Of a stretch of DNA of 64,000 nt, positions 47,035-64,000 are shown piece by piece. Origin of the DNA: Candidatus Polarisedimenticola svalbardensis. GTDB lineage: Bacteria; Acidobacteriota; Polarisedimenticolia; Polarisedimenticolales; Polarisedimenticolaceae. Both the position numbers and the translations under genes were made by a program. Under the pieces are notes generated by a model, which worked only from the letters and a program-made list of their open reading frames with translations, ran no database searches and had not been told where the DNA came from. The stretch is taken from contig JACXWD010000015.1 in assembly GCA_014764515.1 (NCBI GenBank), positions 1 to 64,000 on the forward strand, in the 5' to 3' direction. Position 1 is the first letter of the stretch, and every line of letters begins with the position of its first letter.

Positions 47035-47051
47035 CCGGACCGGGGGTCCGG
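47035..47051 (-). promoter_or_regulatory. Stem-loop between tuf1 and rpsJ
   Basis: CCGGACC-GGG-GGTCCGG, a perfect 7-bp stem with 3-base loop, 19 bases after the tuf1 stop. No U-run follows on the minus strand, so it looks like an attenuator or RNA-processing element, not a full terminator. Confidence 0.4.
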
Positions 47052-47069
47052 ATTAATGTTGATAAAGTG

Positions 47070-48257
47070 TTACTCGATGATCTCGGTCACTGTGCCGGCG
47101 CCAACGGTGCGGCCGCCTTCGCGAATTGCGAAGCGCAGGCCCTTGACCATGGCGATAGGCGTAATCAGGTTCACCACGATGGTGACGTTGTCTCCGGGCA
47201 TGACCATCTCCACGCCTTCCGGAAGGTCCGCAGTGCCGGTCACGTCCGTGGTCCGGAAATAGAACTGCGGCCGGTAGCCGGTGAAGAACGGAGTGTGACG
47301 GCCACCCTCCTCTTTCGTCAGAACGTAGACCTCGCCCTTGAACTTCGTGTGCGGCGTGATCGAACCGACCTTCGCCAGCACCTGGCCGCGCTCCACGTCC
47401 TTGCGGTCCGTACCGCGCAGCAACAGCCCGACGTTGTCGCCGGCCTGACCCTGGTCCAGAAGCTTCTTGAACATCTCGACGCCGGTCACGATCTTCTTGA
47501 CCGTGTCCCGGATCCCGACGATCTCGATTTCCTCGCCGACCTTCACGATGCCCTGCTCGATACGGCCGGTCACCACGGTGCCGCGACCGGAAATCGAGAA
47601 GATGTCCTCGACAGGCATCAGGAAGTCCTTGTCAATGGCGCGCTCCGGCATCGGAATGTACTCGTCCACCTGCTTCATCAGCTCAATGACCTGGGCCTTG
47701 GCATCCTCGTCGCCCTCGCCGGCCTTCAGCGCCGACACCTGCACGATCGGAATGTCGTCGCCGGGGAAGTCGTACGAACTGAGCAGCTCGCGAAGCTCCA
47801 GCTCCACCAGCTCGATCAGCTCCGGATCGTCCACCATGTCCACCTTGTTCAGGGCGACCACGATGGCCGGCACGCCGACCTGCCGGGAAAGCAGGATGTG
47901 CTCCCGGGTCTGGGGCATCGGGCCGTCCGCAGCCGACACCACCAGGATCGCACCGTCCATCTGGGCGGCGCCGGTGATCATGTTCTTGATGTAGTCCGCG
48001 TGACCCGGGCAGTCAACGTGGGCGTAGTGACGGTTTTCCGTCTCGTACTCCACGTGGGCGGTCGCGATGGTAATACCTCGCTCGCGCTCCTCGGGGGCGT
48101 TGTCGATCGAGTCGAACGAACGAACCGAAATCTTCGGGTTGTTCGCCGCCAGCGTCATGGTGATCGCCGCGGTCAACGTGGTCTTTCCGTGATCCACGTG
48201 ACCGATGGTGCCGATGTTGACATGCGGCTTCGAACGATCAAATTTCTCCTTGGCCAT
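47070..48257 (-). CDS. tuf: Elongation factor Tu (copy 1)
   Basis: 395 aa GTPase that delivers aminoacyl-tRNA. [21 protein letters not shown]-loop, [12 protein letters not shown] and the C-terminal [13 protein letters not shown] are intact. Follows fusA in the str group. Its 3' half is base-for-base identical to a second copy at the right edge of the window. Confidence 0.99.
   Translation of the reverse strand: MAKEKFDRSKPHVNIGTIGHVDHGKTTLTAAITMTLAANNPKISVRSFDSIDNAPEERERGITIATAHVEYETENRHYAHVDCPGHADYIKNMITGAAQMDGAILVVSAADGPMPQTREHILLSRQVGVPAIVVALNKVDMVDDPELIELVELELRELLSSYDFPGDDIPIVQVSALKAGEGDEDAKAQVIELMKQVDEYIPMPERAIDKDFLMPVEDIFSISGRGTVVTGRIEQGIVKVGEEIEIVGIRDTVKKIVTGVEMFKKLLDQGQAGDNVGLLLRGTDRKDVERGQVLAKVGSITPHTKFKGEVYVLTKEEGGRHTPFFTGYRPQFYFRTTDVTGTADLPEGVEMVMPGDNVTIVVNLITPIAMVKGLRFAIREGGRTVGAGTVTEIIE
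47083..47634. repeat. 552-bp exact repeat (within tuf1)
   Basis: Identical by eye to 63449-64000 in the same orientation (offset 16,366 bases); the repeat certainly continues beyond the window. The copies differ only at three silent third-position or stop-codon bases near the 3' end (for example TAA versus TAG). Confidence 0.9.
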
Positions 48258-48290
48258 CGATTCAACTCCTTCAGCTAGCCGTGCGCTTTA

Positions 48291-50381
48291 CTAGCGCCGA
48301 ATCGTTCCTGTTACCCGGGCCACCACCTCTTCGGCGATCGCCTTGGGAACTTCTTTATAATGGTTAAAGTACATCGTGTAATTTCCACGTCCCTGAGTCA
48401 TGGACCGCAGGTCCGTTGCATAACCAAAAAGCTCTGCCATCGGCACCAGGACCGTTACGACCTGGAGCCCCGGTCTCGCATCCATGTTCTGGACCCGACC
48501 CCGCCTCGAATTGAGGTCCCCCATGACCTCCCCGAGGTAATCGTCCGGTAGGACGACCTCCACCCTCATCACCGGTTCGAGGAGCCGCAGACCGGCCTTC
48601 TCGCAGGCACTCTTGAACGCCATGGAAGCGGCGATCTTGAAGGCCATCTCCGACGAATCAACCTCGTGGTAGGAACCATCCACGAGCCTCACCCCGATGT
48701 CACGGAGGGCGTAGCCGGCAAGGATACCACCTTCCAGCGCCTGTTCAACCCCTGCACGCACCGCCGGCACGAATTCCTTCGGAATTGATCCCCCAATGAT
48801 GGCGTTTTCGAACTTCAGACTGTCTCCGGAAACTTCGTGGAACACCGTCAATTTGACGTGCCCATACTGGCCCCGGCCGCCGGTCTGGCGGACGTAACGG
48901 CACTCACCCTCCGCTTCCCCGGCCACGGTCTCGCGGTAGGCGACCTGGGGTTTCCCCACGTTGGCCGCCACCGAGTACTCCCGCAGGAGACGGTCGATGA
49001 TCACCTCGAGGTGCAGCTCACCCATGCCGGCGATCAGGGTCTGCCCTGTATCCGGGTCGGTCTGAACCCGGAAAGTCGGGTCTTCCTGCATCAGTTTTGC
49101 AAGACCGAGTCCGAGTTTTTCCTGGTCCGCCTTGGTTTTCGGCTCGATGGCCAGCCGGATCACCGGCTCCGGGAAGTCCATGGATTCAAATATCACCGGC
49201 GCCTTGCGCTGGCAGATGGTGTCCCCGGTGGTGACGTTCCGGAGCCCCACGGCGGCGCAGATATCTCCGGCGAAGACCTGCTTGACCTCTTCGCGTTTGT
49301 TGGCGTGCATTTTCAGGATCCGCCCGATCCGTTCGTGGGTGTTCCTGTTGGCGTTGAGCACCGTATCGCCGGACGCCAGGGTGCCTGAATAGACCCGGAT
49401 GAAGCTCAGGTGCCCGACGTACGGGTCTGCCATGAGCTTGAACACCAGGGCGGAAAATGGTCCAGAATCATCCGGTTTTCGCTCGATCTGGCGGTCCTCG
49501 TCCGGATCCTGCCCGGTCATGGCCGGTATGTCCAGAGGCGACGGCAAGTAATCGACGACGCCGTCCAGCAGAGGGCGAATCCCCTTGTTCCGGAACGCGG
49601 TGCCGCAGAGCACCGGCGTGAACCGCAACTGGCAGGTGCCTCTCCGCAGGCCCGAACGGATCTCATCCTCGGTCAGCGGGATGCCGTTGACGAACTTTTC
49701 AAGGAGAACATCGTCGACCTCGCAGGCCACCTCTGCCATGAATTCATGGGCCGCCAGGGCTTTTTCCATGAGGTCCGCGGGAATGTCCGTCTCCCGGTGG
49801 CTTGTTCCGATGGCGTCGTCGTCCCAGACCAGAGCTTTCATCCGGACCAGGTCCACCACGCCACGGAAGTTTTCGGCACTGCCGATGGGGATCTGGACCG
49901 GGACCGGTCGAGCGCCCAGACGACGCTGCATCATGTCGCAGACATGTTCGAAATCCGCCCCGGTGCGGTCCATCTTGTTAACGAAGGCGATCCGGGGAAC
50001 CGAGTATTTGTCCGCCTGGCGCCAGACGGTCTCTGACTGGGGTTCGACACCACCCACGGCGCAAAATACCGCCACGGCGCCGTCCAGGACCCGGAGTGAT
50101 CGCTCCACTTCGGCCGTAAAGTCAACATGGCCCGGGGTGTCGATGATGTTGATGCGGTGGTCGTCCCAGTCGCAGGTGGTGGCTGCCGACGTGATGGTAA
50201 TCCCCCGCTCCTGCTCCTGGACCATCCAGTCCATGGTGGCAGTACCCTCGTGGACCTCTCCGACCTTGTAGTTAATCCCCGTATAAAAGAGGATTCGCTC
50301 CGTGGTCGTGGTCTTACCTGCATCGATGTGCGCCATGATGCCGATATTCCGGATCCTATCCAGCGGAGTATTCCGTGTCAC
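48291..50381 (-). CDS. fusA: Elongation factor G
   Basis: 696 aa from GTG 50381. Translocation GTPase. [20 protein letters not shown]-loop, RGITITSAA switch [10 protein letters not shown] and NKMDR are present; domain IV ends with [13 protein letters not shown]. Canonical length. Located between rpsG and tuf1. Confidence 0.98.
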   Translation of the reverse strand: MTRNTPLDRIRNIGIMAHIDAGKTTTTERILFYTGINYKVGEVHEGTATMDWMVQEQERGITITSAATTCDWDDHRINIIDTPGHVDFTAEVERSLRVLDGAVAVFCAVGGVEPQSETVWRQADKYSVPRIAFVNKMDRTGADFEHVCDMMQRRLGARPVPVQIPIGSAENFRGVVDLVRMKALVWDDDAIGTSHRETDIPADLMEKALAAHEFMAEVACEVDDVLLEKFVNGIPLTEDEIRSGLRRGTCQLRFTPVLCGTAFRNKGIRPLLDGVVDYLPSPLDIPAMTGQDPDEDRQIERKPDDSGPFSALVFKLMADPYVGHLSFIRVYSGTLASGDTVLNANRNTHERIGRILKMHANKREEVKQVFAGDICAAVGLRNVTTGDTICQRKAPVIFESMDFPEPVIRLAIEPKTKADQEKLGLGLAKLMQEDPTFRVQTDPDTGQTLIAGMGELHLEVIIDRLLREYSVAANVGKPQVAYRETVAGEAEGECRYVRQTGGRGQYGHVKLTVFHEVSGDSLKFENAIIGGSIPKEFVPAVRAGVEQALEGGILAGYALRDIGVRLVDGSYHEVDSSEMAFKIAASMAFKSACEKAGLRLLEPVMRVEVVLPDDYLGEVMGDLNSRRGRVQNMDARPGLQVVTVLVPMAELFGYATDLRSMTQGRGNYTMYFNHYKEVPKAIAEEVVARVTGTIRR

Positions 50382-50425
50382 GTCAAAGAACCACGCGCCC
50401 CTGTGCCGTCACAGGCCGCAAACAT

Positions 50426-50452
50426 GCCGCTTTACGCGGCGCCCTTTCGGGC
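50426..50452 (-). promoter_or_regulatory. Two abutting hairpins between rpsG and fusA
   Basis: GCCGC-TTTAC-GCGGC (50426-50440) directly followed by GCCC-TTTC-GGGC (50441-50452). On the transcript the second has a GAAA (GNRA) tetraloop. No spacer separates them, so they could stack end to end. They lie in the 92-base gap between the rpsG stop and the fusA start. Confidence 0.45.
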
Positions 50453-50473
50453 CTGGGAGTCGCTACAGTCTAT

Positions 50474-50944
50474 CTACCAGCGATAATGGGCGAACGCTTT
50501 GTTCGCCTCCGCCATTCGGTGCGTATCGTCTTTCTTCTTGAAGGCGCCTCCGCGGAGGGCGGCGGCATCCAGGATCTCGTTGGCCAGCCGCTCCTTCATG
50601 GAACGTTCGGAACGGGACCGGGAGTAATTGATCAGCCAGCGAATCGCCAGCGCATTACGCCGGTTAGGCTGGACTTCAATCGGAACCTGGTAGTTGGAAC
50701 CGCCTACACGGCGGGACTTCACTTCCAGCATCGGTTTGACGTTATCCACCGCCTTGCGGAAAATCTTCAGCGGATCGTCATTGGCCCGATCCTTTACCAG
50801 ATCCATGGCGCTATAGAAAATAGCCTGGGCGGTGGACTTTTTGCCACCCATCATCATGTTGTTGATGAATCGAGTCACCAGCGGAGACTGGAAAACCGGG
50901 TCCGGCAGAGGATCCCTCTTGGGAATCTGAGCACGTCTGGGCAT
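50474..50944 (-). CDS. rpsG: 30S ribosomal protein uS7
   Basis: 156 aa. Nucleates assembly of the 30S head and represses the str operon in E. coli. [20 protein letters not shown] and [19 protein letters not shown] are diagnostic. 20 bases after rpsL. Confidence 0.98.
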   Translation of the reverse strand: MPRRAQIPKRDPLPDPVFQSPLVTRFINNMMMGGKKSTAQAIFYSAMDLVKDRANDDPLKIFRKAVDNVKPMLEVKSRRVGGSNYQVPIEVQPNRRNALAIRWLINYSRSRSERSMKERLANEILDAAALRGGAFKKKDDTHRMAEANKAFAHYRW

Positions 50945-50964
50945 CGAATCTTCTCCCTCGGTCC

Positions 50965-51339
50965 TTAAGCTTTGGGCCGTTTGGCGCCGTATTTGGAACG
51001 GCTCTGTTTCCGGCCCTCGACACCAATGGCATCCAGGGTGCCCCGTACCACGTGGTAACGGACACCGGGCAGGTCTTTCACACGTCCGCCGCGAATCATC
51101 ACGATGGAGTGCTCCTGAAGGTTGTGTCCGACACCGGGGATATAGGTCGTGACCTCAATCCCGTTGGTCAGGCGCACACGGGCCACCTTCCGAAGAGCCG
51201 AGTTCGGCTTTTTCGGTGTGGATGTGTACACGCGGACACAAACGCCCCGGCGCTGGGGGCAAGCATTCAGGGCGGGACTTTTGGTCCTCACCTTGATCTG
51301 TTTTCGGCCCTTTCGGACCAGTTGGCTGATGGTCGGCAC
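50965..51339 (-). CDS. rpsL: 30S ribosomal protein uS12
   Basis: 124 aa. Decoding-centre protein. [20 protein letters not shown], then [20 protein letters not shown] with the Lys position linked to streptomycin resistance, and [16 protein letters not shown]. First gene of the str group with its own promoter candidate. Confidence 0.98.
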   Translation of the reverse strand: MPTISQLVRKGRKQIKVRTKSPALNACPQRRGVCVRVYTSTPKKPNSALRKVARVRLTNGIEVTTYIPGVGHNLQEHSIVMIRGGRVKDLPGVRYHVVRGTLDAIGVEGRKQSRSKYGAKRPKA

Positions 51340-51432
51340 GACCCGGCTCCTGGCAATACGAACCCCGCCGCGATTACGAAATACCCTCGCCGCAGGGGAA
51401 GAATTAGTTATTTCTAGGGCAAAAACCTCGTG

Positions 51433-51461
51433 AGTCTAGCAGACCCTCCGCAACTGGTCAA
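51433..51461 (-). promoter_or_regulatory. Candidate str-operon promoter upstream of rpsL
   Basis: Minus strand TTGACC (51461-51456), 17-base spacer, TAGACT (51438-51433), starting two bases after the rpoC stop codon and about 94 bases before rpsL. Close match to sigma70 consensus. A 5' leader of about 85 bases would result. Confidence 0.6.
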
Positions 51462-51463
51462 GG

Positions 51464-55681
<4,218 letters not shown>

Positions 55682-55697
55682 GACTTCACCCTCCGGA

Positions 55698-60176
<4,479 letters not shown>

Positions 60177-60243
60177 CGCGGTAACTACCCCCTTGTCCGG
60201 CGCCTGCGGGGCCGAACCATACGAAATAGGAGGACGCCGCACC

Positions 60244-60275
60244 ATTCCACGGCAGGCTTAGGGCCGCCGTGGAAT
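60244..60275 (-). promoter_or_regulatory. Hairpin in the rplL-rpoB gap
   Basis: ATTCCACGGC (60244-60253), 12-base loop, GCCGTGGAAT (60266-60275): a perfect 10-bp stem in the 148-base gap. No U-run. In E. coli the same gap holds an attenuator and an RNase III cleavage site; by position this is the likely analogue. Confidence 0.5.
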
Positions 60276-60324
60276 TCCCTGAGGGGCTGGTGCGGTAACA
60301 ATCAAAAACGCCAGCACGAGGCTG

Positions 60325-60696
60325 CTACTTGATCTCGATGGTTGCGCCCTGTTCCTCGAACTTCTTCTTGACCTCGTCGGCCTCTTCCTTGGTGACGGCC
60401 TCCTTGATCGCTTTCGGGGCGCCCTCAACGAGCTCCTTCGCTTCCTTCAGACCGAGGCTGGTAACCTCGCGAACCGCCTTGATCACGTTGATCTTCTTGG
60501 CGCCCACTTCCTTCAGGATCACGTCGAATTCGACCTTCTCCTCGGCGGCGGCGCCTCCATCGGCGGCTACGGCGGCGACAGCCACCGGTGCGGCGGCGGA
60601 AACGCCCCACTTGTCTTCCAGCATCTTGACGAGCTCGGCGGCTTCCATCACGGTCAGCGAGCTCAGGTTCCCGGCAATTGCCTCCAGATCGGCCAT
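60325..60696 (-). CDS. rplL: 50S ribosomal protein bL12 (L7/L12)
   Basis: 123 aa from ATG 60696, with GGAGG nine bases upstream. Stalk protein that recruits GTPase factors. N-terminal dimerisation helix pair, an Ala-rich hinge, then the conserved C-terminal domain with [20 protein letters not shown] and [15 protein letters not shown]. Confidence 0.97.
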   Translation of the reverse strand: MADLEAIAGNLSSLTVMEAAELVKMLEDKWGVSAAAPVAVAAVAADGGAAAEEKVEFDVILKEVGAKKINVIKAVREVTSLGLKEAKELVEGAPKAIKEAVTKEEADEVKKKFEEQGATIEIK

Positions 60697-60758
60697 TTCA
60701 GTCTTCCTCCGTTGCATTTTCAACGCCAAGTAAGGCGCGTTTCTTGATTATTTAAAAT

Positions 60759-60785
60759 GCTGCAACCGGCGTTCAGGCCGGCAGC
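60759..60785 (-). promoter_or_regulatory. Bulged stem-loop between rplJ and rplL
   Basis: GCTGC-aac-CGGC, 6-base loop, GCCG-GCAGC: 9 base pairs with a 3-base bulge, in the 94-base gap between rplJ and rplL. An A/T-rich stretch follows but no clean U-run. Possible attenuator or processing site. Confidence 0.35.
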
Positions 60786-60790
60786 GACAC

Positions 60791-61318
60791 TCAGGAGTCG
60801 TTTTCCTGTTTTTCACGGTTGGAGTCCAGCACCCGCACGACCTGGGTCGCGGGAGTGCCCATGAGACGCACGAGCATGGTGGCCGGGGTGTTGATCATCG
60901 CCAGAATCTGCGCCCGGAGTTCCAGAAGCCCCGGGAGCTTGGACAGCTGCTTGACGCTGTCCGCATCCATGACCTGGCTGGAATCGATGACCCCGGCAAA
61001 CACTTCCAGTTTCGGGTGGTCGCCGGCGAAGTCCATCAAGGCCTTGGCCAGCCCGACCGGATCATCCTGGTGGTAGGCGATGGCGACAGGGCCGGTAAGC
61101 TGGCCGGAAACCTGCTCCAGACCGGTCCCGACCGCAGCCCGCTTCGCCAGCCGGTTCTTGATGATGCGGTAGCTCCCGCCGACCGACCTGATCTTCGCCC
61201 GCAGAACGTCAGACTGCGCGGCGCTCAGCCCAGAGAAACGGGTCAGAAAAATATGCGGCACACTGCCGAACGTCTCGGTCAGCTGCTCTATCTGATTGAT
61301 TTTGTCAGCGCGTAACAC
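60791..61318 (-). CDS. rplJ: 50S ribosomal protein uL10
   Basis: 175 aa from GTG 61318, with GAGG six bases upstream. Base of the L12 stalk. [34 protein letters not shown], and a helical C-terminal part for L12 binding. Only 8 bases separate it from rplA, so no long rplJ leader exists here. Confidence 0.96.
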   Translation of the reverse strand: MLRADKINQIEQLTETFGSVPHIFLTRFSGLSAAQSDVLRAKIRSVGGSYRIIKNRLAKRAAVGTGLEQVSGQLTGPVAIAYHQDDPVGLAKALMDFAGDHPKLEVFAGVIDSSQVMDADSVKQLSKLPGLLELRAQILAMINTPATMLVRLMGTPATQVVRVLDSNREKQENDS

Positions 61319-61326
61319 GACTTACC

Positions 61327-62028
61327 TCACGCAACTTTCGGCTGGAGCGACTCGGGATCCACGGCAACGCCGGGACCCATGGTCGAGGCCAGGTATACGG
61401 TTTCTAGATATTTGCCCTTGGCGGCGGCCGGCTTGGCTCGAATGACGGCAGCCATCAGGGTCTCGGTGTTCTCCACCAGTTTGGAATCCTCGAAAGACAT
61501 TCTTCCCAGCGGAACGTGGATGATGGAGGTCTTGTCCACCCTGAACTCCACCTTGCCGGCCTTGATTTCCTTGACCGCCTTGGCAACCTCGAAAGTCACG
61601 GTGCCGGTCTTCGGGTTCGGCATCATGCCCCGGGGTCCCAGAACCCTTCCAAGCTTCCCGACCTCCCGCATCATGTCGGGTGTGGAAATTACGGCGTCGA
61701 AGTCGAGCCAGCCTTCCTGGATTTTGGCGGCCATTTCGGCTCCGCCTACGAAATCGGCCCCGGCTTCTTCGGCTTCCTTGATCTTCTCGCCGGCGGCGAT
61801 GACCAGTACCCGCTTGTCCCGGCCGGTACCGTGAGGCAACACCACGGTGCCGCGCACCATCTGGTCCGCGTGCTTGGGATCGACGCCCAGCTTGACGCTG
61901 AGTTCCAGGGTCTCGTCAAATCCGGCGAACTTGACTTCCTTGATCTTCTGGACCGCCTCGGGCAGGGCGTGCAACCGCTGCTCGACCTTGGATTTGGCCT
62001 CTGTAAATTTTTTGCCGTGCTTGGGCAT
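61327..62028 (-). CDS. rplA: 50S ribosomal protein uL1
   Basis: 233 aa. Mobile L1 stalk protein and, in other bacteria, translational repressor of rpl[22 protein letters not shown] and [19 protein letters not shown] are diagnostic; ends [12 protein letters not shown]. Confidence 0.98.
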   Translation of the reverse strand: MPKHGKKFTEAKSKVEQRLHALPEAVQKIKEVKFAGFDETLELSVKLGVDPKHADQMVRGTVVLPHGTGRDKRVLVIAAGEKIKEAEEAGADFVGGAEMAAKIQEGWLDFDAVISTPDMMREVGKLGRVLGPRGMMPNPKTGTVTFEVAKAVKEIKAGKVEFRVDKTSIIHVPLGRMSFEDSKLVENTETLMAAVIRAKPAAAKGKYLETVYLASTMGPGVAVDPESLQPKVA

Positions 62029-62064
62029 GATTCAGTTTCTCCTGAGTCGTCAACCGGAATCCGG

Positions 62065-62487
62065 TCAGACGACTTCAATTCCCATGGACCGTGCGGTGCC
62101 CTCGATGATCTTCATTGCCGCATCAAGACTGCCGGCATTGAGATCTTCCATTTTCGTCTTGGCGATCTCTTCGACCTGCGCCTTCTTGACCGTACCGACT
62201 TTGTCGCGGTTCGGCACACCGGACCCCTTGGGGATCCCGGCCGCCTTGATCAGGAGGACCGAAGCCGGCGGAGTCTTGGTGATGAAGGAGTACGAGTGAT
62301 CCTGGTACACGGTAATGACAACCGGTGTAATGATCCCGTTGCCCTTCTGGGTGCGGGCGTTGAACGCCTTGCAGAAGTCCATCAGGTTGACGCCGTGCTG
62401 ACCCAGAGCAGGACCTACCGGCGGAGCCGGGGTCGCCTTGCCTGCGGGGACATGCAGCTTGATGGTTCCTATAATTTTCTTGGCCAT
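62065..62487 (-). CDS. rplK: 50S ribosomal protein uL11
   Basis: 140 aa. GTPase-centre protein. Begins with an [20 protein letters not shown] block, then [20 protein letters not shown], and closes with [15 protein letters not shown]. Confidence 0.98.
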   Translation of the reverse strand: MAKKIIGTIKLHVPAGKATPAPPVGPALGQHGVNLMDFCKAFNARTQKGNGIITPVVITVYQDHSYSFITKTPPASVLLIKAAGIPKGSGVPNRDKVGTVKKAQVEEIAKTKMEDLNAGSLDAAMKIIEGTARSMGIEVV

Positions 62488-62508
62488 GCGGACTTTCTCC
62501 CTGCAACC

Positions 62509-63039
<531 letters not shown>

Positions 63040-63051
63040 ATCCAACTCCCG

Positions 63052-63249
63052 CTAGAACGCGCCCAGCAATTTCTCCATGATCTCCTTCAGTATGAAGTCG
63101 ACCACAAAGAGATACGCCGCACAGATCAACACGGTAACAATGACTACCACCGTCGTTCCCGACACCTCTTTGCGCTCGGGCCAGGAGGTCTTCTTGAGCT
63201 CCGCCCAGGTCTCGATAACGAACTGTCTGAACCGTTTCAGCGATTCCAC
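63052..63249 (-). CDS. secE: Preprotein translocase subunit SecE
   Basis: 65 aa from GTG 63249, the short single-span form. Amphipathic helix AELKKTSWPERKEVSGTT, then one transmembrane helix VVVIVTVLICAAYLFVVDFI. Partner of SecY encoded in the spc region. Standard position before nusG. Confidence 0.96.
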   Translation of the reverse strand: MESLKRFRQFVIETWAELKKTSWPERKEVSGTTVVVIVTVLICAAYLFVVDFILKEIMEKLLGAF

Positions 63250-63266
63250 GGGTCTCTCCCAAAAAC

Positions 63267-63416
63267 CTACTTGGTTTCCTTGTGAGGCGTGTGCTTCCTG
63301 CAGAACCGGCAGTACTTGCTGAATTCAAGTTTGCCGGTCGTCGTCTTCTTGTTCTTCGTCGTGACGTAGTTGCGGCGTTTGCACTCACCGCAGGCCAATT
63401 GCACGTTGTCTCTCAT
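63267..63416 (-). CDS. rpmG: 50S ribosomal protein bL33 (zinc form)
   Basis: 49 aa, translated by hand: [20 protein letters not shown] and later [19 protein letters not shown]. Two CxxC pairs (CGEC, CRFC) show the zinc-binding form. Lies between tuf2 and secE, the usual place. Confidence 0.96.
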   Translation of the reverse strand: MRDNVQLACGECKRRNYVTTKNKKTTTGKLEFSKYCRFCRKHTPHKETK

Positions 63417-63435
63417 CTCGACTCCGCTTTCCAGG

Positions 63436-64000
63436 CTATTCGATGATTTCGGTCACTGTGCCGGCGCCAACGGTGCGGCCGCCTTCGCGAATTGCGAAGC
63501 GCAGGCCCTTGACCATGGCGATAGGCGTAATCAGGTTCACCACGATGGTGACGTTGTCTCCGGGCATGACCATCTCCACGCCTTCCGGAAGGTCCGCAGT
63601 GCCGGTCACGTCCGTGGTCCGGAAATAGAACTGCGGCCGGTAGCCGGTGAAGAACGGAGTGTGACGGCCACCCTCCTCTTTCGTCAGAACGTAGACCTCG
63701 CCCTTGAACTTCGTGTGCGGCGTGATCGAACCGACCTTCGCCAGCACCTGGCCGCGCTCCACGTCCTTGCGGTCCGTACCGCGCAGCAACAGCCCGACGT
63801 TGTCGCCGGCCTGACCCTGGTCCAGAAGCTTCTTGAACATCTCGACGCCGGTCACGATCTTCTTGACCGTGTCCCGGATCCCGACGATCTCGATTTCCTC
63901 GCCGACCTTCACGATGCCCTGCTCGATACGGCCGGTCACCACGGTGCCGCGACCGGAAATCGAGAAGATGTCCTCGACAGGCATCAGGAAGTCCTTGTCA
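63436..64000 (-). CDS. tuf: Elongation factor Tu (copy 2), 5' part beyond window
   Basis: C-terminal 187 codons of a second EF-Tu gene, running to the window edge from its TAG stop at 63436. The visible protein is identical to that of copy 1. First visible gene of the beta group before rpmG-secE-nusG. Confidence 0.98.
   Translation of the reverse strand, partial: DKDFLMPVEDIFSISGRGTVVTGRIEQGIVKVGEEIEIVGIRDTVKKIVTGVEMFKKLLDQGQAGDNVGLLLRGTDRKDVERGQVLAKVGSITPHTKFKGEVYVLTKEEGGRHTPFFTGYRPQFYFRTTDVTGTADLPEGVEMVMPGDNVTIVVNLITPIAMVKGLRFAIREGGRTVGAGTVTEIIE
63449..64000. repeat. 552-bp exact repeat (within tuf2)
   Basis: Second copy of the repeat at 47083-47634, same orientation, cut by the window edge. 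Exact identity even at silent sites points to recent gene conversion or strong concerted evolution. Confidence 0.9.

Noticed and set aside
47083-47634. Repeat as part of a mobile element
   Set aside because: The identity is confined to tuf, with no inverted ends, transposase or target duplication; gene conversion explains it.

Overview
The window is 64 kb of GC-rich, gene-dense chromosome from a Gram-negative (diderm) bacterium. Lipid A/Kdo/heptose genes (waaA, lpxK, an lpxL-type acyltransferase, rfaE1, rfaE2) and a LolA-type lipoprotein carrier show an outer membrane with LPS. The phylum cannot be fixed by reading alone. Split rfaE1/rfaE2, a two-tuf ribosomal cluster and a cysteine-rich insertion in RpoB together make me lean towards an Acidobacteriota-like or deltaproteobacterial-like lineage; this is inference. 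There is no insertion sequence, prophage, CRISPR array, plasmid gene or toxin-antitoxin pair, and no gene-free stretch longer than about 300 bases (the longest is the roughly 206-base mltD/recA divergent region).

Left part (1-14.1 kb). On the minus strand lie lolA, a long-chain polyprenyl diphosphate synthase and smc, whose 3' end is cut by the window edge. On the plus strand are a secreted TPR-like protein and mutS, with a small DUF4870-like membrane protein between them on the minus strand. Then comes a minus-strand group: a LysM lytic transglycosylase (mltD), the ComM/YifB AAA+ ATPase, and an anti-sigma switch pair (RsbW-type kinase and STAS antagonist).

Middle part (14.1-31.3 kb). recA and tRNA-Phe(GAA) are on the plus strand. 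Facing them is a minus-strand group lexA-pabB-pabC-(58-aa membrane protein)-PilZ, which joins the SOS repressor to p-aminobenzoate synthesis. A secreted HEAT-repeat protein and an HD-GYP/HAMP sensor converge on each other. The LPS operon waaA-lpxK-lpxL-rfaE1-rfaE2 follows, converging on carB.

Right part (31.3-64 kb). All genes are on the minus strand, so the biological order runs from 64 kb down to 31.3 kb: tuf2 (partial)-rpmG-secE-nusG-rplK-rplA-rplJ-rplL-rpoB-rpoC, then rpsL-rpsG-fusA-tuf1, then the complete S10, spc and alpha clusters rpsJ to rplQ with secY, adk, map, infA and rpmJ inside. A strong intrinsic terminator closes it just before carB. The beta (rpoBC), str, S10, spc and alpha groups thus form one uninterrupted array of more than 32 kb. 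Candidate internal promoters (upstream of rpsL and adk) and intercistronic hairpins probably adjust output within it.

The most unusual items are a roughly 60-residue, eight-cysteine (four-pair) insertion near the N-terminus of RpoB, the lexA-pabBC-PilZ gene order, a sequence element shared by the recA and lexA promoters, and a 552-base identical repeat between the two tuf genes. I found no convincing new defence or mobile system; this is mostly core chromosome.
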